NCBI GenBank assembly: GCA_018266215.1
Contig: JAFEAV010000001.1
Coordinates: 160,403-224,402 of the forward strand
Reading direction: 5' to 3'
DNA: 64,000 bases
DNA from: Cyanobacteria bacterium SZAS LIN-3
GTDB lineage: Bacteria; Cyanobacteriota; Vampirovibrionia; Obscuribacterales; Obscuribacteraceae
Shown: positions 9,760 through 18,122 of the stretch, piece by piece
Layout: each line of letters starts with the position of its first letter
Position numbering within the stretch: the stretch's first letter is position 1
Translations under genes and position numbers: made by a program
The notes under the pieces: generated by a model
Databases searched by the model: none
What the model was told of the DNA's origin: nothing
What the model saw: only the letters and a program-made list of their open reading frames with translations

Positions 9760-10743
9760 ATGAACAGGACGGCGAACTCCACAAACAGAAAATTGTCCCC
9801 TGCCGCGACCTGGCTCACGGCCTGCGCTGCTCTTGCCCTGACGACGGCACCGGCCATCGCCGACCGCACCAATCCGGATTTCGTCCCACCCGAAATTACC
9901 CTGCCGATGGGCGGTGGTATGACCCAACCCCAGTCCGCGCCCCCCTCGCAGCCCGCCCCGGGGCAGGTGGTGCCGGGGCAGACAGGGCAGGGCGTACCCG
10001 GCATGCAACAGGGCTATCCCGGCTTTCAGATGCCCAATCAGATGGGCGGCGTCCCCGGGCTTGGCGGTTCGCAGGTCAATCCATTTTTGATGAAAGGCGC
10101 CGACAGATTGCGTCAGCCGCCGGGCACCCAGTTTCAATCCAAGGGCATGAGCGCCCCGGGCACGATGGCGGGCGCACCGCCGGCCGGATCGTCGGCCTAC
10201 ATGAACAGCCCACCGCCGGTGACACCCGGCAATCCCATGCCCCAGGGCGGTCAGCCGGTCAATCTTTCCACCCAGGCCCGCATGGCCGATCCCACCGCGG
10301 TGATCGCCACATCCAAGGGCAACATCAATATTATGCTCTTCCGCCAGTATGCACCGCAGACCGTGGCAGCCTTTATGCAGATGGTGAAATCAGGCTTTTA
10401 TAACGGCCTCACCTTCCACCGGGTGGAGCCCGGATTTGTCATCCAGGGCGGCTGCCCCTACGGCAACGGCACCGGCAACTATATCCCCCCGGGTCAGAAT
10501 CAACCGCGATTTTTGCCCCTCGAGGTCTCACCCAAAGTCAGTCACAATGCCGCCGGCGTTGTCGCCATGGCGCACATGCCGGGCAATGTCAACTCGGCCA
10601 GCTGTCAGTTTTATATCACCTTAAAACCGCACACCAGCCTGGACAATCAATACACCATATTTGGTGGCGTCACCTCCGGTATGGAAGTAGTCCAGAGCAT
10701 CACAAAGGGCGATCGAATCATGTCCATCACGGTCTCGGAATAG
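9760..10743 (+). CDS. Exported cyclophilin-type peptidyl-prolyl isomerase
   Basis: This 327-residue protein has a signal peptide (hydrophobic core LTACAALALTTAPAIA), a Pro/Gly/Met-rich linker to about residue 175, and a C-terminal cyclophilin domain. The domain carries FHRVEPGFVIQGG, SASCQFYIT and a YTIFGGV ending, with the catalytic Arg in FHRV and the Gln/Phe of the active site. It should assist proline isomerisation in folding of exported proteins. Its TAG stop is directly followed by the ATG of the M48 protease gene with no spacer, so the two are very likely one transcript, which suggests envelope protein quality control. Confidence 0.85.
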   Translation: MNRTANSTNRKLSPAATWLTACAALALTTAPAIADRTNPDFVPPEITLPMGGGMTQPQSAPPSQPAPGQVVPGQTGQGVPGMQQGYPGFQMPNQMGGVPGLGGSQVNPFLMKGADRLRQPPGTQFQSKGMSAPGTMAGAPPAGSSAYMNSPPPVTPGNPMPQGGQPVNLSTQARMADPTAVIATSKGNINIMLFRQYAPQTVAAFMQMVKSGFYNGLTFHRVEPGFVIQGGCPYGNGTGNYIPPGQNQPRFLPLEVSPKVSHNAAGVVAMAHMPGNVNSASCQFYITLKPHTSLDNQYTIFGGVTSGMEVVQSITKGDRIMSITVSE

Positions 10744-11580
10744 ATGCAAGACCGCCAGGGAAATTCCTACGGACCGCGCATAAGCCTGAGAATCATCTTT
10801 GCGCTGATTGTCGCCGCCTTCTCACTTTTTGCCTATTTCAGCCACTCCACATACAATCCGGTGACGAACCAGAAACAGCATGTGGACATGACACCCGAGC
10901 AGGAAACAGCTCTGGGGCTGCAATCTGCCCCGGAAATGGCGAATGAATACGGCGGCCCCGCCCATGATCCGCAGGGTCAGGCCGAGGTAGATCGCATAGG
11001 CAGTGAACTGGTGAGCAAAACCGATGCCGGCAAAACGCCCTACCATTACCAGTTTCATCTGCTGGCCGATCCCAGAACGGTCAACGCCTTCGCTCTGCCC
11101 GGCGGTCAAATTTTCATCACCGAAGGGCTCTTCAAGCACCTGGACACCGACGGTGAACTGGCCGGGGTGCTGGCCCACGAAGTCGGACACGTTGTCGCCC
11201 GACACTCGGCGCAGCAGCTGGCCAAACAAAACTTGACCCAGGGCCTGACCGGCGCAGCCGTCATCGCCGCCTACGATCCCAATGATCGCAACAGCCGCTA
11301 CAAAGCGGATATGGCCATCCTGATTGGTCAGGTCGTGGGCCTGAAATTTGGCCGCAACGACGAGCTGGAGGCCGACAAACTGGGTGTGAGATTCGCCTCC
11401 GACGCCGGTTATGACCCCAGGGCGATGATCAAAGTGATGGAAATTCTGGATCAGGTAGCAAAGTCACGCACACCGGAATTTTTCAGTACACATCCCAATC
11501 CCGAGCATCGCATCGAGCACATCGAGAAAGCAATCGCTGCAAAATATCCAGACGGTGTGCCGGCGGGCATGATTCAGTAA
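10744..11580 (+). CDS. M48-family membrane-anchored zinc metalloprotease
   Basis: The 278-residue protein has one N-terminal transmembrane segment (residues ~14-33) and an M48-type domain. HEVGH at 145-149 gives two zinc-binding His and the catalytic Glu, and the later NDELEADKLG supplies the third ligand. A C-terminal FFSTHPNPEHRIEHI motif is typical of M48 'HP' peptidases such as BepA/LoiP relatives. These degrade or refold misassembled envelope proteins. The start abuts the stop of the cyclophilin gene (TAGATG), so translation is probably coupled. A strong hairpin follows the stop. Confidence 0.87.
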   Translation: MQDRQGNSYGPRISLRIIFALIVAAFSLFAYFSHSTYNPVTNQKQHVDMTPEQETALGLQSAPEMANEYGGPAHDPQGQAEVDRIGSELVSKTDAGKTPYHYQFHLLADPRTVNAFALPGGQIFITEGLFKHLDTDGELAGVLAHEVGHVVARHSAQQLAKQNLTQGLTGAAVIAAYDPNDRNSRYKADMAILIGQVVGLKFGRNDELEADKLGVRFASDAGYDPRAMIKVMEILDQVAKSRTPEFFSTHPNPEHRIEHIEKAIAAKYPDGVPAGMIQ

Positions 11581-11586
11581 ATACAA

Positions 11587-11619
11587 AAACACCGCCTGGT
11601 TTTTGACCGGACGGTGTTT
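11587..11619. terminator. Bidirectional intrinsic terminator
   Basis: Perfect arms AAACACCG (11587-11594) and CGGTGTTT (11612-11619) extend inward through CTGG/CCGG with one wobble. A-rich DNA lies on the left, and T-rich DNA forms the arm on the right. It lies between the convergent M48 and glycine-zipper genes, so it can stop transcripts from both sides. Confidence 0.75.
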
Positions 11620-11650
11620 AAGTTCTTCCATCGAAAGTAAAGCTAGTGAT

Positions 11651-12142
11651 TTAGCGACGCTCGTAGCGTTGAACAGGAACGCGTCCATCGACAATGTGGC
11701 AGTCGTTTTTAGCGGACTCATTGCCGGCGATTGCTCCGACACCGGCTCCGATAACGGCACCTATACCCATACCCTTGCGGTCACCGCGAATCAGACCGCC
11801 GCCCAGCGCTCCTAAAATACTGCCTTTGACGGCACCTTCACCGGCGGCATGTCCGGTATCGGCACAGACTGTAGGGTGCATCTTACCGGCGGGGAACTCA
11901 CCCCGGCGACTGACCACAATCACATCACCGGTTCCTTTGACGATTTCCACATCGGCGCCGCGGCCAGGCTGTTCCATCTGTCTGGTTTCTTGTACAAGAC
12001 GATTGAACTGCGCCGGAGAATACGATTGATAAGCTTCACGGAGCATTTTGGCAGCAAGGTCATCCTGGCCCCGGTCAGCTGCATCCGCTATCCGACCAGC
12101 ATTTCTATCGATAAAGTCAGGTTGATGTCTTTCGCCGCCCAT
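11651..12142 (-). CDS. Glycine-zipper protein
   Basis: The start is set by an ATG at 12140-12142 with an excellent GGAGGAAA Shine-Dalgarno, giving 163 residues. A longer frame upstream lacks any such signal. The N-terminal half is charged and helical (contains LAAKMLREAYQSYSPAQFNRLV). The C-terminal half holds a glycine zipper of the form GxxxGxxxG (GAVKGSILGALGGGLIRG, then GMGIGAVIGAGVGAIAG) typical of small membrane-inserting or outer-membrane proteins. No signal peptide is visible. The function is unknown; possible roles are membrane association or self-assembly. It converges with the M48 gene across a terminator. Confidence 0.65.
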   Translation of the reverse strand: MGGERHQPDFIDRNAGRIADAADRGQDDLAAKMLREAYQSYSPAQFNRLVQETRQMEQPGRGADVEIVKGTGDVIVVSRRGEFPAGKMHPTVCADTGHAAGEGAVKGSILGALGGGLIRGDRKGMGIGAVIGAGVGAIAGNESAKNDCHIVDGRVPVQRYERR

Positions 12143-12266
12143 GTGTATTTCCTCCAAGAAACGCCGGTTGTTTTCCGTGTCTGCACAGTACGACGGAAAG
12201 GTTGGCAAATTTGTGGAATGAAATGCCCGCAGCATTAAATGTGAGGGGGGAAAATACGTAGTGCGG

Positions 12267-13589
12267 CTATTTGGCCAGGTCTTTCTGCAAGGCCGGCACG
12301 ATGGCGCGCAGGAGCTTGGCGCCGCCCAGCTGGTTCATGTGCACGGTATCCCAGAAGTCATAGTCGGTAAATTGCTTATCCATAGATAGATCGAAATAAG
12401 TGACGGCGTCCTTGTGCTTGCCGGCAATAGCCGCCAGTTCGCCGCCGAAGCGGGCGTAAAACTTATCCGGCATCAGCTCGCGGTTAGCACGGGTGAGCGG
12501 CAGATTGACCAGGACGACTTTGATGCCGCGTTCCTGGCAGAGTTTGAGGGTACGCTCGAGACAATTCATCTGCACGCTGATGTCGCGGTCGCCTATTCCT
12601 TTATAGCGACTGCGATACTCTTTCAAACTCGATACCCAGCGCTCATAGGCAGCCCCGGTAAGGCGGTTGGTGATGTCGGCACCGGGCTCGGAAGCAGGTG
12701 CGGCCATTCTGGCCACGGCCGGTTGTGCACCACCGGCAGAAACAGCCGGAGCGGCGGCGGAAGCCATGGCACCAGATGCGACACCACAATTGGAAGCGAT
12801 GACATTGTCCAGTTTTTCGATCAGACGATCCGATTCACGCTGCATGCGCCATCTGCGGCCGTAGAAATAGCAAATTTCGTTGGCGATAAATTCGGCTTGC
12901 TCGTTAAAGTGCGGCAGGAATGTGGCTCTGTATTTGGCCAGATTTTGCAGATTGACGATGCGCTTGAAGGAGACAGTGGCCATGGGACTGGTCAAATTGG
13001 CGTCGCCAAAGTCGCGCGGGGCCACACCGAGGAAGACCACGTCCGGTTTGCTGGCGCCGTCCAGAAATTCACTGACATAGAGATAACTGTCGGAGCTCAT
13101 TTGCCCCGCCGAAGCCAGATTGAAGACGGGCACGGGCGGTCCGCCGGGGTTGAGGCTGCTGCTCAGAGCCATGGACTGATGATAATGGGCGATATCGGCG
13201 ATTTTGGGATTGATGCCGGCATCCATGGCCCAGAAGGGAAACATGACCAGCGACGAGCCGAGCAAAACCACCCGCGGATGCTCCGCCGGATTTTGATTGG
13301 CCTCTTTAAACTTGGCCACGGCCAGATCGATCAGAGCCGGATTGGTCCAGAAGTCACCGCCCCGGGCATTTTTCTCCTCATCCCCGGCCTTCTTCGGCAC
13401 CAGGGCGCCGGACAGGGCCAGGTTGGCGGCGGCAAAAAGAGCCACTGCCACGGGAAAAGCGCGCTTCAAAGGCGCCCATTTGCCACCTTTACCCGGAGCT
13501 TTGGCCTCGGGCAGCAGTTCTGGGTGGATCTGGGGCGAGGGCCTTTCAGTAGTTACGGGAGAGGACAAAGATGACTCCAGACATAGCAC
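12267..13589 (-). CDS. Membrane-anchored SGNH/GDSL-hydrolase-like protein
   Basis: The 440-residue protein has a cytosolic Pro-rich N-terminus, one transmembrane segment at ~43-63, then an extracytoplasmic domain. VVLLGSSLV (108-115) corresponds to the nucleophile Ser block of SGNH enzymes. NLASAG gives a Gly-containing block, and WDTVHMNQLGG near the C-terminus supplies the DxxH pair. The overall arrangement is like DltD/AlgX-type envelope esterases or O-acyl transfer proteins. An Ala-rich insert lies near residues 275-305. The start used is GTG without a good ribosome site, so it may start slightly downstream. The substrate is unknown, though a cell-surface polysaccharide or teichoic-type polymer is plausible. 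Confidence 0.6.
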   Translation of the reverse strand: MLCLESSLSSPVTTERPSPQIHPELLPEAKAPGKGGKWAPLKRAFPVAVALFAAANLALSGALVPKKAGDEEKNARGGDFWTNPALIDLAVAKFKEANQNPAEHPRVVLLGSSLVMFPFWAMDAGINPKIADIAHYHQSMALSSSLNPGGPPVPVFNLASAGQMSSDSYLYVSEFLDGASKPDVVFLGVAPRDFGDANLTSPMATVSFKRIVNLQNLAKYRATFLPHFNEQAEFIANEICYFYGRRWRMQRESDRLIEKLDNVIASNCGVASGAMASAAAPAVSAGGAQPAVARMAAPASEPGADITNRLTGAAYERWVSSLKEYRSRYKGIGDRDISVQMNCLERTLKLCQERGIKVVLVNLPLTRANRELMPDKFYARFGGELAAIAGKHKDAVTYFDLSMDKQFTDYDFWDTVHMNQLGGAKLLRAIVPALQKDLAK

Positions 13590-13649
13590 TTGACTATTTT
13601 AGTCAAGTTTAGAGGCCAGAGACCTCTTTACACCTTAAGACCTGTTAAA

Positions 13650-14831
13650 TCAAATGCTGTTGGGGTCGGTATAAGGCGGCAGTTCATGGTTTGGCGAAGT
13701 AAATTTCTTTGGCTGGGGTGCCTGCTGGGGCATTTTAGGGCTGACTTTGCCTGGATTTGGCTGCGGCGTAATCGTAAATGAGTCATCCAGGCCGCCAAAA
13801 TTGCCGAATCCGCCAAAACCACCGAAGCCCGGGCTGTTCAGACCGCGCATCAGCTCATTCATATGCCGGTTCATCTGGTCCATGGCTTCAAAAATGTTGC
13901 CCTGACCCGATTGCCCCGGATTAGGCGCGGCGCTGTTGCCGGGGAAAGTCCAGGTTTGGCTGTTGTTCTGGTACCAGCCGGTGACATTGCCGTTTTCATC
14001 ATAGAGATAGCCGCTCTTGCTGCCATTGCCGCTGTCGCCGCCGTCCTTACCGCTGCCGCGACCGACGCTGTTACCGCCAAAACCGTTGCCGACTATGCCG
14101 TTTGGCCCGATCTGGATCTGTAGGCCGCCACCGGTGTTGAAACCATTGAAGTTATTGAATGCACTGCCGTTGCGACCGGCACGAGGCAGCGGCCCACCCA
14201 TGCCCAGCTGACGGCCGGGGATTTTGGCGGCGGAAGCGCTGGGCGGTGTTGCGGCAATATCCATGCCCACGGTCTTCTTCAGCCGCTCGATGCGGTCAAC
14301 ATAAGACATGGCCTGGGCCGGCATGCCAAACAACTGGCTCTCCATGCGACCAAGACGCTGGTCGATAGATTCTGATGGATAAGTCTTCTTCAGCACACGC
14401 CACTCGAGGGTGCCCAGAATCGGATAATTTGTCTTGGCGGCCAGCTCTCCATCGCCTTTTTGCTCGCGGGCGATAGTACGAGCCGCTTCCTTGTCGCGCT
14501 CCACCACAGCCTGCTTCAGTCGGGTCAAACGCTCGGCGTTCGAGCCGCCCTGGGCCGCACCCAGAGTGAGCAACTCCAACCGCTCGATGCGCTTCTCCAT
14601 CGGGTCATGGCTGTATGAATGAAAGAAAAATCGATTTTCCAGAACACCGACGTCCTTGGCCAGGGCCTGGTCGGCCGGGCCCAGTACCATGTCGGGAACG
14701 ACAGGAACTGCGGCATTAGGACCGGCGGCCAGGGCCGGAGACACGGCGCTCCAGAGGCCGACCACAGCCAGACCCAGACCGAAAATAGAGGAAGCCTTCA
14801 AGACATTGCGAGAATTGACTGTTGAGAACAT
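13650..14831 (-). CDS. Exported protein with duplicated charged-helix repeat and Gly/Asn-rich tail
   Basis: From the ATG at 14829-14831 the protein is 393 residues, with a signal peptide ending at ALAAG. Residues ~64-108 and ~142-187 are two copies of one motif: LE-(N/W)-R-(hydrophobic)2-4 then Y..(D/E)....(R)-x-x-R-(hydrophobic)-E, with LFG or TLG, then YVDRIERLK or AERLTRLK. The rest is Gly/Asn-rich (GFGGFGGFGNFGG-like) and probably disordered, with a YLYDENGNVTGWYQNN segment in the middle. I do not know the family. The repeat probably forms surface coiled-coil helices. It is monocistronic, upstream of the SGNH gene on the same strand. Confidence 0.6.
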   Translation of the reverse strand: MFSTVNSRNVLKASSIFGLGLAVVGLWSAVSPALAAGPNAAVPVVPDMVLGPADQALAKDVGVLENRFFFHSYSHDPMEKRIERLELLTLGAAQGGSNAERLTRLKQAVVERDKEAARTIAREQKGDGELAAKTNYPILGTLEWRVLKKTYPSESIDQRLGRMESQLFGMPAQAMSYVDRIERLKKTVGMDIAATPPSASAAKIPGRQLGMGGPLPRAGRNGSAFNNFNGFNTGGGLQIQIGPNGIVGNGFGGNSVGRGSGKDGGDSGNGSKSGYLYDENGNVTGWYQNNSQTWTFPGNSAAPNPGQSGQGNIFEAMDQMNRHMNELMRGLNSPGFGGFGGFGNFGGLDDSFTITPQPNPGKVSPKMPQQAPQPKKFTSPNHELPPYTDPNSI

Positions 14832-14972
14832 AACCAATTGCCACTCACCATTTTTACTGAATGCCTATGCCCAGCATACACCGTTGTCAACATAGAAACC
14901 AGCAGGGTAAAGGCTGGATGCCGAGCAGAGAAAATCATAGGGCCGAACAACAGAACTAAATGGACGAAAAAA

Positions 14973-15010
14973 GGGCTCGTTTGTTCCTCCGGAAGAGTTT
15001 AAACGAGCCC
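14973..15010 (-). terminator. Intrinsic terminator of dnaK
   Basis: On the minus strand the arms GGGCTCGTTT and AAACGAGCCC (14973-14982 with 15001-15010) flank a smaller inner hairpin (TTCC/GGAA). The 3' arm is followed by TTTTTT. It lies 30 bp after the dnaK stop. Confidence 0.85.
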
Positions 15011-15040
15011 CATTTTTACTTACTTTAGCGACCAGTTGGA

Positions 15041-17005
15041 CTAGTCTTCCGAAGCTCTAAACTCAGCATCAACTACATCATCGCCGGAGCCTTGAGCAGC
15101 ATAGCCGCCTCCGCCGTTGTCGTAGCCGCCGCCATCATAGCCGGCTCCACCATTGGAGCCATCACCATAATCGCCGGCACCGGGGCCGCCTGCGGCTCCG
15201 CCAGAACGCTGATAAGCAGCCTGTTGCAGGAGAACGAGGGCACCGCGAAGTTCGTTCATGATGCTCTTGATCGTTTCGAGATCCGCTTCCTCTTTGAGTT
15301 TGGTACGCAGATCAGTGACGAGCATTTCGCAACGTGATTTTTCCCCGGGGGTGACACTCTCGCCCAGATCCTTGACCTGACGCTCGACCGCGTAGCAGAT
15401 GCTGTCTGCTTCGTTGCGTACGTCGGCTTCTTCTTTGCGCTTTCTGTCGTCCGAAGCGTAGGTTTCGGCTTCTCTGACGGCGCGTTCGATATCGTCCTTC
15501 GACATGTTGGTCGAGGCCGTAATCGTGATGCGCTGCTCTTTGCCTGTCGACTGGTCACGAGCGGTTACGTTCATGATGCCGTTGGCGTCGATGTCGAATG
15601 TGACCTCTACCTTGGGCACGCCTCTGGGAGCCGGCGGGATGCCGTCTAACCGGAAGTTGCCGAGGAGCTTGTTGTCACGAGCCATGGGGCGCTCACCCTG
15701 GAAGACGTAGATGTCTACGGCCGTCTGACTGTCGTCGGCGGTGGAGAATACTTCGGTCTTACGGGTGGGGATAGTGGTGTTTCTGTCGACCAGTTTGGTC
15801 ATGACACCACCCATGGTCTCAATACCAAGTGACAGGGGGGTAACGTCGAGGAGGACTACGCCTTTGACTTCACCACCGAGTACACCGGCCTGAATTGCCG
15901 CACCAACCGCAACTACTTCGTCAGGGTTAACGGTCTGGTTGGGCTCTTTACCGCCGGTGACTTGTTTGACAAGCTCCTGCACGGCTGGAATACGTGTAGA
16001 ACCACCTACCAATACGACTTCATCAAGATTATCGTAATTGAGTTTGGCGTCTTTGAGAGCCTGCTCCATGGGTCCACGGCAGCGCTCAACGAGATGTCTG
16101 GTCAACTCATTGAAACGAGCTCTGGAGAGCTTCATTTCTAAGTGCTTGGGACCGGAAGCATCAGCTGTGATGAATGGCAGAGAGATATTGGTTTCAGTAA
16201 CGGAAGAGAGTTCGATCTTGGCCTTTTCAGCGGCTTCGGTCAAACGTTGCAGTGCCTGTCTGTCTTTGCGCAGGTCAATGCCTTCCAGGTTCATGAATTC
16301 ATCGGCAACCCAGGTGACTATGCAATGGTCGAAGTCGTCACCACCCAAGTGGGTGTCGCCCGATGTGGACTTAACTTCGAATACGCCGTCGCCCACTTCC
16401 AGAATGGATACGTCGAACGTGCCACCACCAAGGTCGAATACGAGAATCGTCTCGTTTTCTTTTTTATCGAGACCGTAGGCAAGCGCGGCTGCCGTAGGCT
16501 CGTTGATGATACGCATCACTTCCAGACCGGCAATCGTACCGGCGTTTTTAGTGGATTGGCGCTGCGAGTCATTGAAATAAGCAGGAACCGTAATAACGGC
16601 CGAGGTGACTTTCTCACCCAGATACTTTTCAGCATCTTCTTTGAGCTTGCGCAGAATCATCGCCGAGATTTCTTCAGGTGAGTATTCCTTGCCCTGAATA
16701 GCTACCTTACAGCCACCATCAGCGCCCTCTTTGACCTTGTACGAAACAATCTTGCGCTCGGATTCTACTTCGGAGAAACGACGTCCGACGAAACGCTTGA
16801 TTGAGTAAACCGTGTTTTCAGGGTTCAGCACCGCCTGACGGCGAGCAAGCTGCCCAACAAGACGCTCACCAGATTTGGTAAATGCCACTACTGACGGCGT
16901 TGTACGACCACCTTCGGCATTGGAAACTACGGTAGGCTGTCCGCCTTCCATCACCGCCACAACCGAGTTGGTGGTTCCCAAATCAATGCCTACTGACTTA
17001 CCCAT
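15041..17005 (-). CDS. dnaK: Molecular chaperone DnaK (Hsp70)
   Basis: DnaK is the ATP-dependent chaperone that binds exposed hydrophobic peptides with DnaJ and GrpE. The 654-residue protein starts with GIDLGTTNS (phosphate loop, 6-14), has the adenosine-site and linker motifs ([30 protein letters not shown]), and ends with a Gly/Tyr-rich tail and the conserved acidic end (DDVVDAEF). A GGGAG lies ten bases upstream of the ATG. Neither grpE nor dnaJ is adjacent, so this copy is not in the common hrcA-grpE-dnaK-dnaJ operon. No CIRCE repeat is visible upstream. Confidence 0.98.
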   Translation of the reverse strand: MGKSVGIDLGTTNSVVAVMEGGQPTVVSNAEGGRTTPSVVAFTKSGERLVGQLARRQAVLNPENTVYSIKRFVGRRFSEVESERKIVSYKVKEGADGGCKVAIQGKEYSPEEISAMILRKLKEDAEKYLGEKVTSAVITVPAYFNDSQRQSTKNAGTIAGLEVMRIINEPTAAALAYGLDKKENETILVFDLGGGTFDVSILEVGDGVFEVKSTSGDTHLGGDDFDHCIVTWVADEFMNLEGIDLRKDRQALQRLTEAAEKAKIELSSVTETNISLPFITADASGPKHLEMKLSRARFNELTRHLVERCRGPMEQALKDAKLNYDNLDEVVLVGGSTRIPAVQELVKQVTGGKEPNQTVNPDEVVAVGAAIQAGVLGGEVKGVVLLDVTPLSLGIETMGGVMTKLVDRNTTIPTRKTEVFSTADDSQTAVDIYVFQGERPMARDNKLLGNFRLDGIPPAPRGVPKVEVTFDIDANGIMNVTARDQSTGKEQRITITASTNMSKDDIERAVREAETYASDDRKRKEEADVRNEADSICYAVERQVKDLGESVTPGEKSRCEMLVTDLRTKLKEEADLETIKSIMNELRGALVLLQQAAYQRSGGAAGGPGAGDYGDGSNGGAGYDGGGYDNGGGGYAAQGSGDDVVDAEFRASED

Positions 17006-17050
17006 ACTTTGAAACTCCCTTCGGACCGTTTTGAAAGCTCAAGCTGAAGA

Positions 17051-17072
17051 TCCCAGCAAATTATACTTGGGA
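17051..17072 (-). promoter_or_regulatory. Candidate dnaK promoter -10 within an inverted repeat
   Basis: On the minus strand a perfect TATAAT (17060-17065) lies about 55 bp before the dnaK ATG. It sits inside arms TCCCA (17051-17055) and TGGGA (17068-17072). No good -35 at 16-18 bp is seen. The overlap of -10 and palindrome would suit a repressor site, but this is a weak call. Confidence 0.3.
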
Positions 17073-17285
17073 TATAGGCAAGAACTTAGTAGCTATCTTA
17101 GAGTTTGTGGCCGCTTGAATTGCTTGAAAACGTGCGCCTGGTGATTAGAAATCAATCCTGAGCCCGAACTCTGGTAATAGTCCCATGATGCCAACTGGTA
17201 AAAATAACCCGGGCAAACTTATACAAAGATTCATATTTGCAAATCGCCCATCTCTAGCTTCTTTACCACCTGGGCGCAATCTCAA

Positions 17286-18047
17286 TCACATTTTTTTGGA
17301 AGCTTTGCCCGACGAATGGTCTTCAAGTGTAAGCAATTCGCCAATGGCCATGGCTTTGATATCCACCGGAGAATTTTTCTGCCGCGCCAATTTCATCAAA
17401 TCCGACGATTGGAAGCGGAAAAATACCTGCTCTTTCAGGGGTTGCCAGTGCAGGGGGACCAGTCTTGCAGCTGATATCTCTTCGGCAATTTGCAATGCTT
17501 CGGTGGGCGAGGCCGTAGCGTACTTGCCGCCGATGGGCAAAAGGGCCGTGTGGACGTACTTGCCGGCCAGGGCTTCCTTGATCAGCGGCGTATAAATCGT
17601 GGCCCCCGAATGATAAAAACCGGAAAAATAATAGCCATTGACAGGCTTGCCAGGAGCAGAGCTGCGCGCAAACAAAGCCATAATCGTCTTACCCAGACGG
17701 TTGAGCGGGTGGTGGGCAGGCACGGCGGTGATGTCCAGGCCCTGAAAATGAATAGTCTCGTTGTGGTTGATCACGATCAATTTATCGGCCGGAATCTTGC
17801 CTCGATATTTGCGCGCCATCCACTTAATCAAATTTTTGGGGCCGGCAAAATGACAATGCCAGCGCTCGTAAAGTTTTCCCGCCATCAGTGCACCATGGTC
17901 AAAGTGCCCGTGACTGAAGAGCACAATTGAAGCCTTCGGGAGACTGTCAATGTCGACGGGGGGCTGGAGATAGGGATCGACATAGATGCAAAGATTGCCT
18001 ACACCAAAGCGGACGGCGCTGTGTCCTAAAAAGGTTAGATTCAACAC
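17286..18047 (-). CDS. UlaG-like metallo-beta-lactamase-fold hydrolase
   Basis: The chosen GTG (18045-18047) has GGAG six bases upstream and yields the typical beginning LNLTFLGHSAV. A GTG 21 bases earlier is possible but lacks a site. The ~253-residue protein has SHGHFDHG, the HxHxDH metal motif of the MBL fold, then AHHPLN and a later HW near PLHWQPL as metal or substrate ligands. The family includes ascorbate-6-phosphate lactonase UlaG and many metal-dependent phosphoesterase-like proteins. The exact substrate is not deducible. The dnaK gene follows on the same strand after 280 bp. Confidence 0.8.
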   Translation of the reverse strand: MLNLTFLGHSAVRFGVGNLCIYVDPYLQPPVDIDSLPKASIVLFSHGHFDHGALMAGKLYERWHCHFAGPKNLIKWMARKYRGKIPADKLIVINHNETIHFQGLDITAVPAHHPLNRLGKTIMALFARSSAPGKPVNGYYFSGFYHSGATIYTPLIKEALAGKYVHTALLPIGGKYATASPTEALQIAEEISAARLVPLHWQPLKEQVFFRFQSSDLMKLARQKNSPVDIKAMAIGELLTLEDHSSGKASKKM

Positions 18048-18122
18048 GCACTTCTCCGCGGGAGGCACCGGCTAGTACAATCATGGCCTACCTATTATCC
18101 ATATTCACCACCAGGTTCAGTC

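Noticed and set aside
12414..13574. 386-residue plus-strand frame opposite the SGNH-like gene
   Set aside because: Translation is Gly/Gln/His-rich with no domain, while the opposite strand has a TM segment and SGNH blocks.
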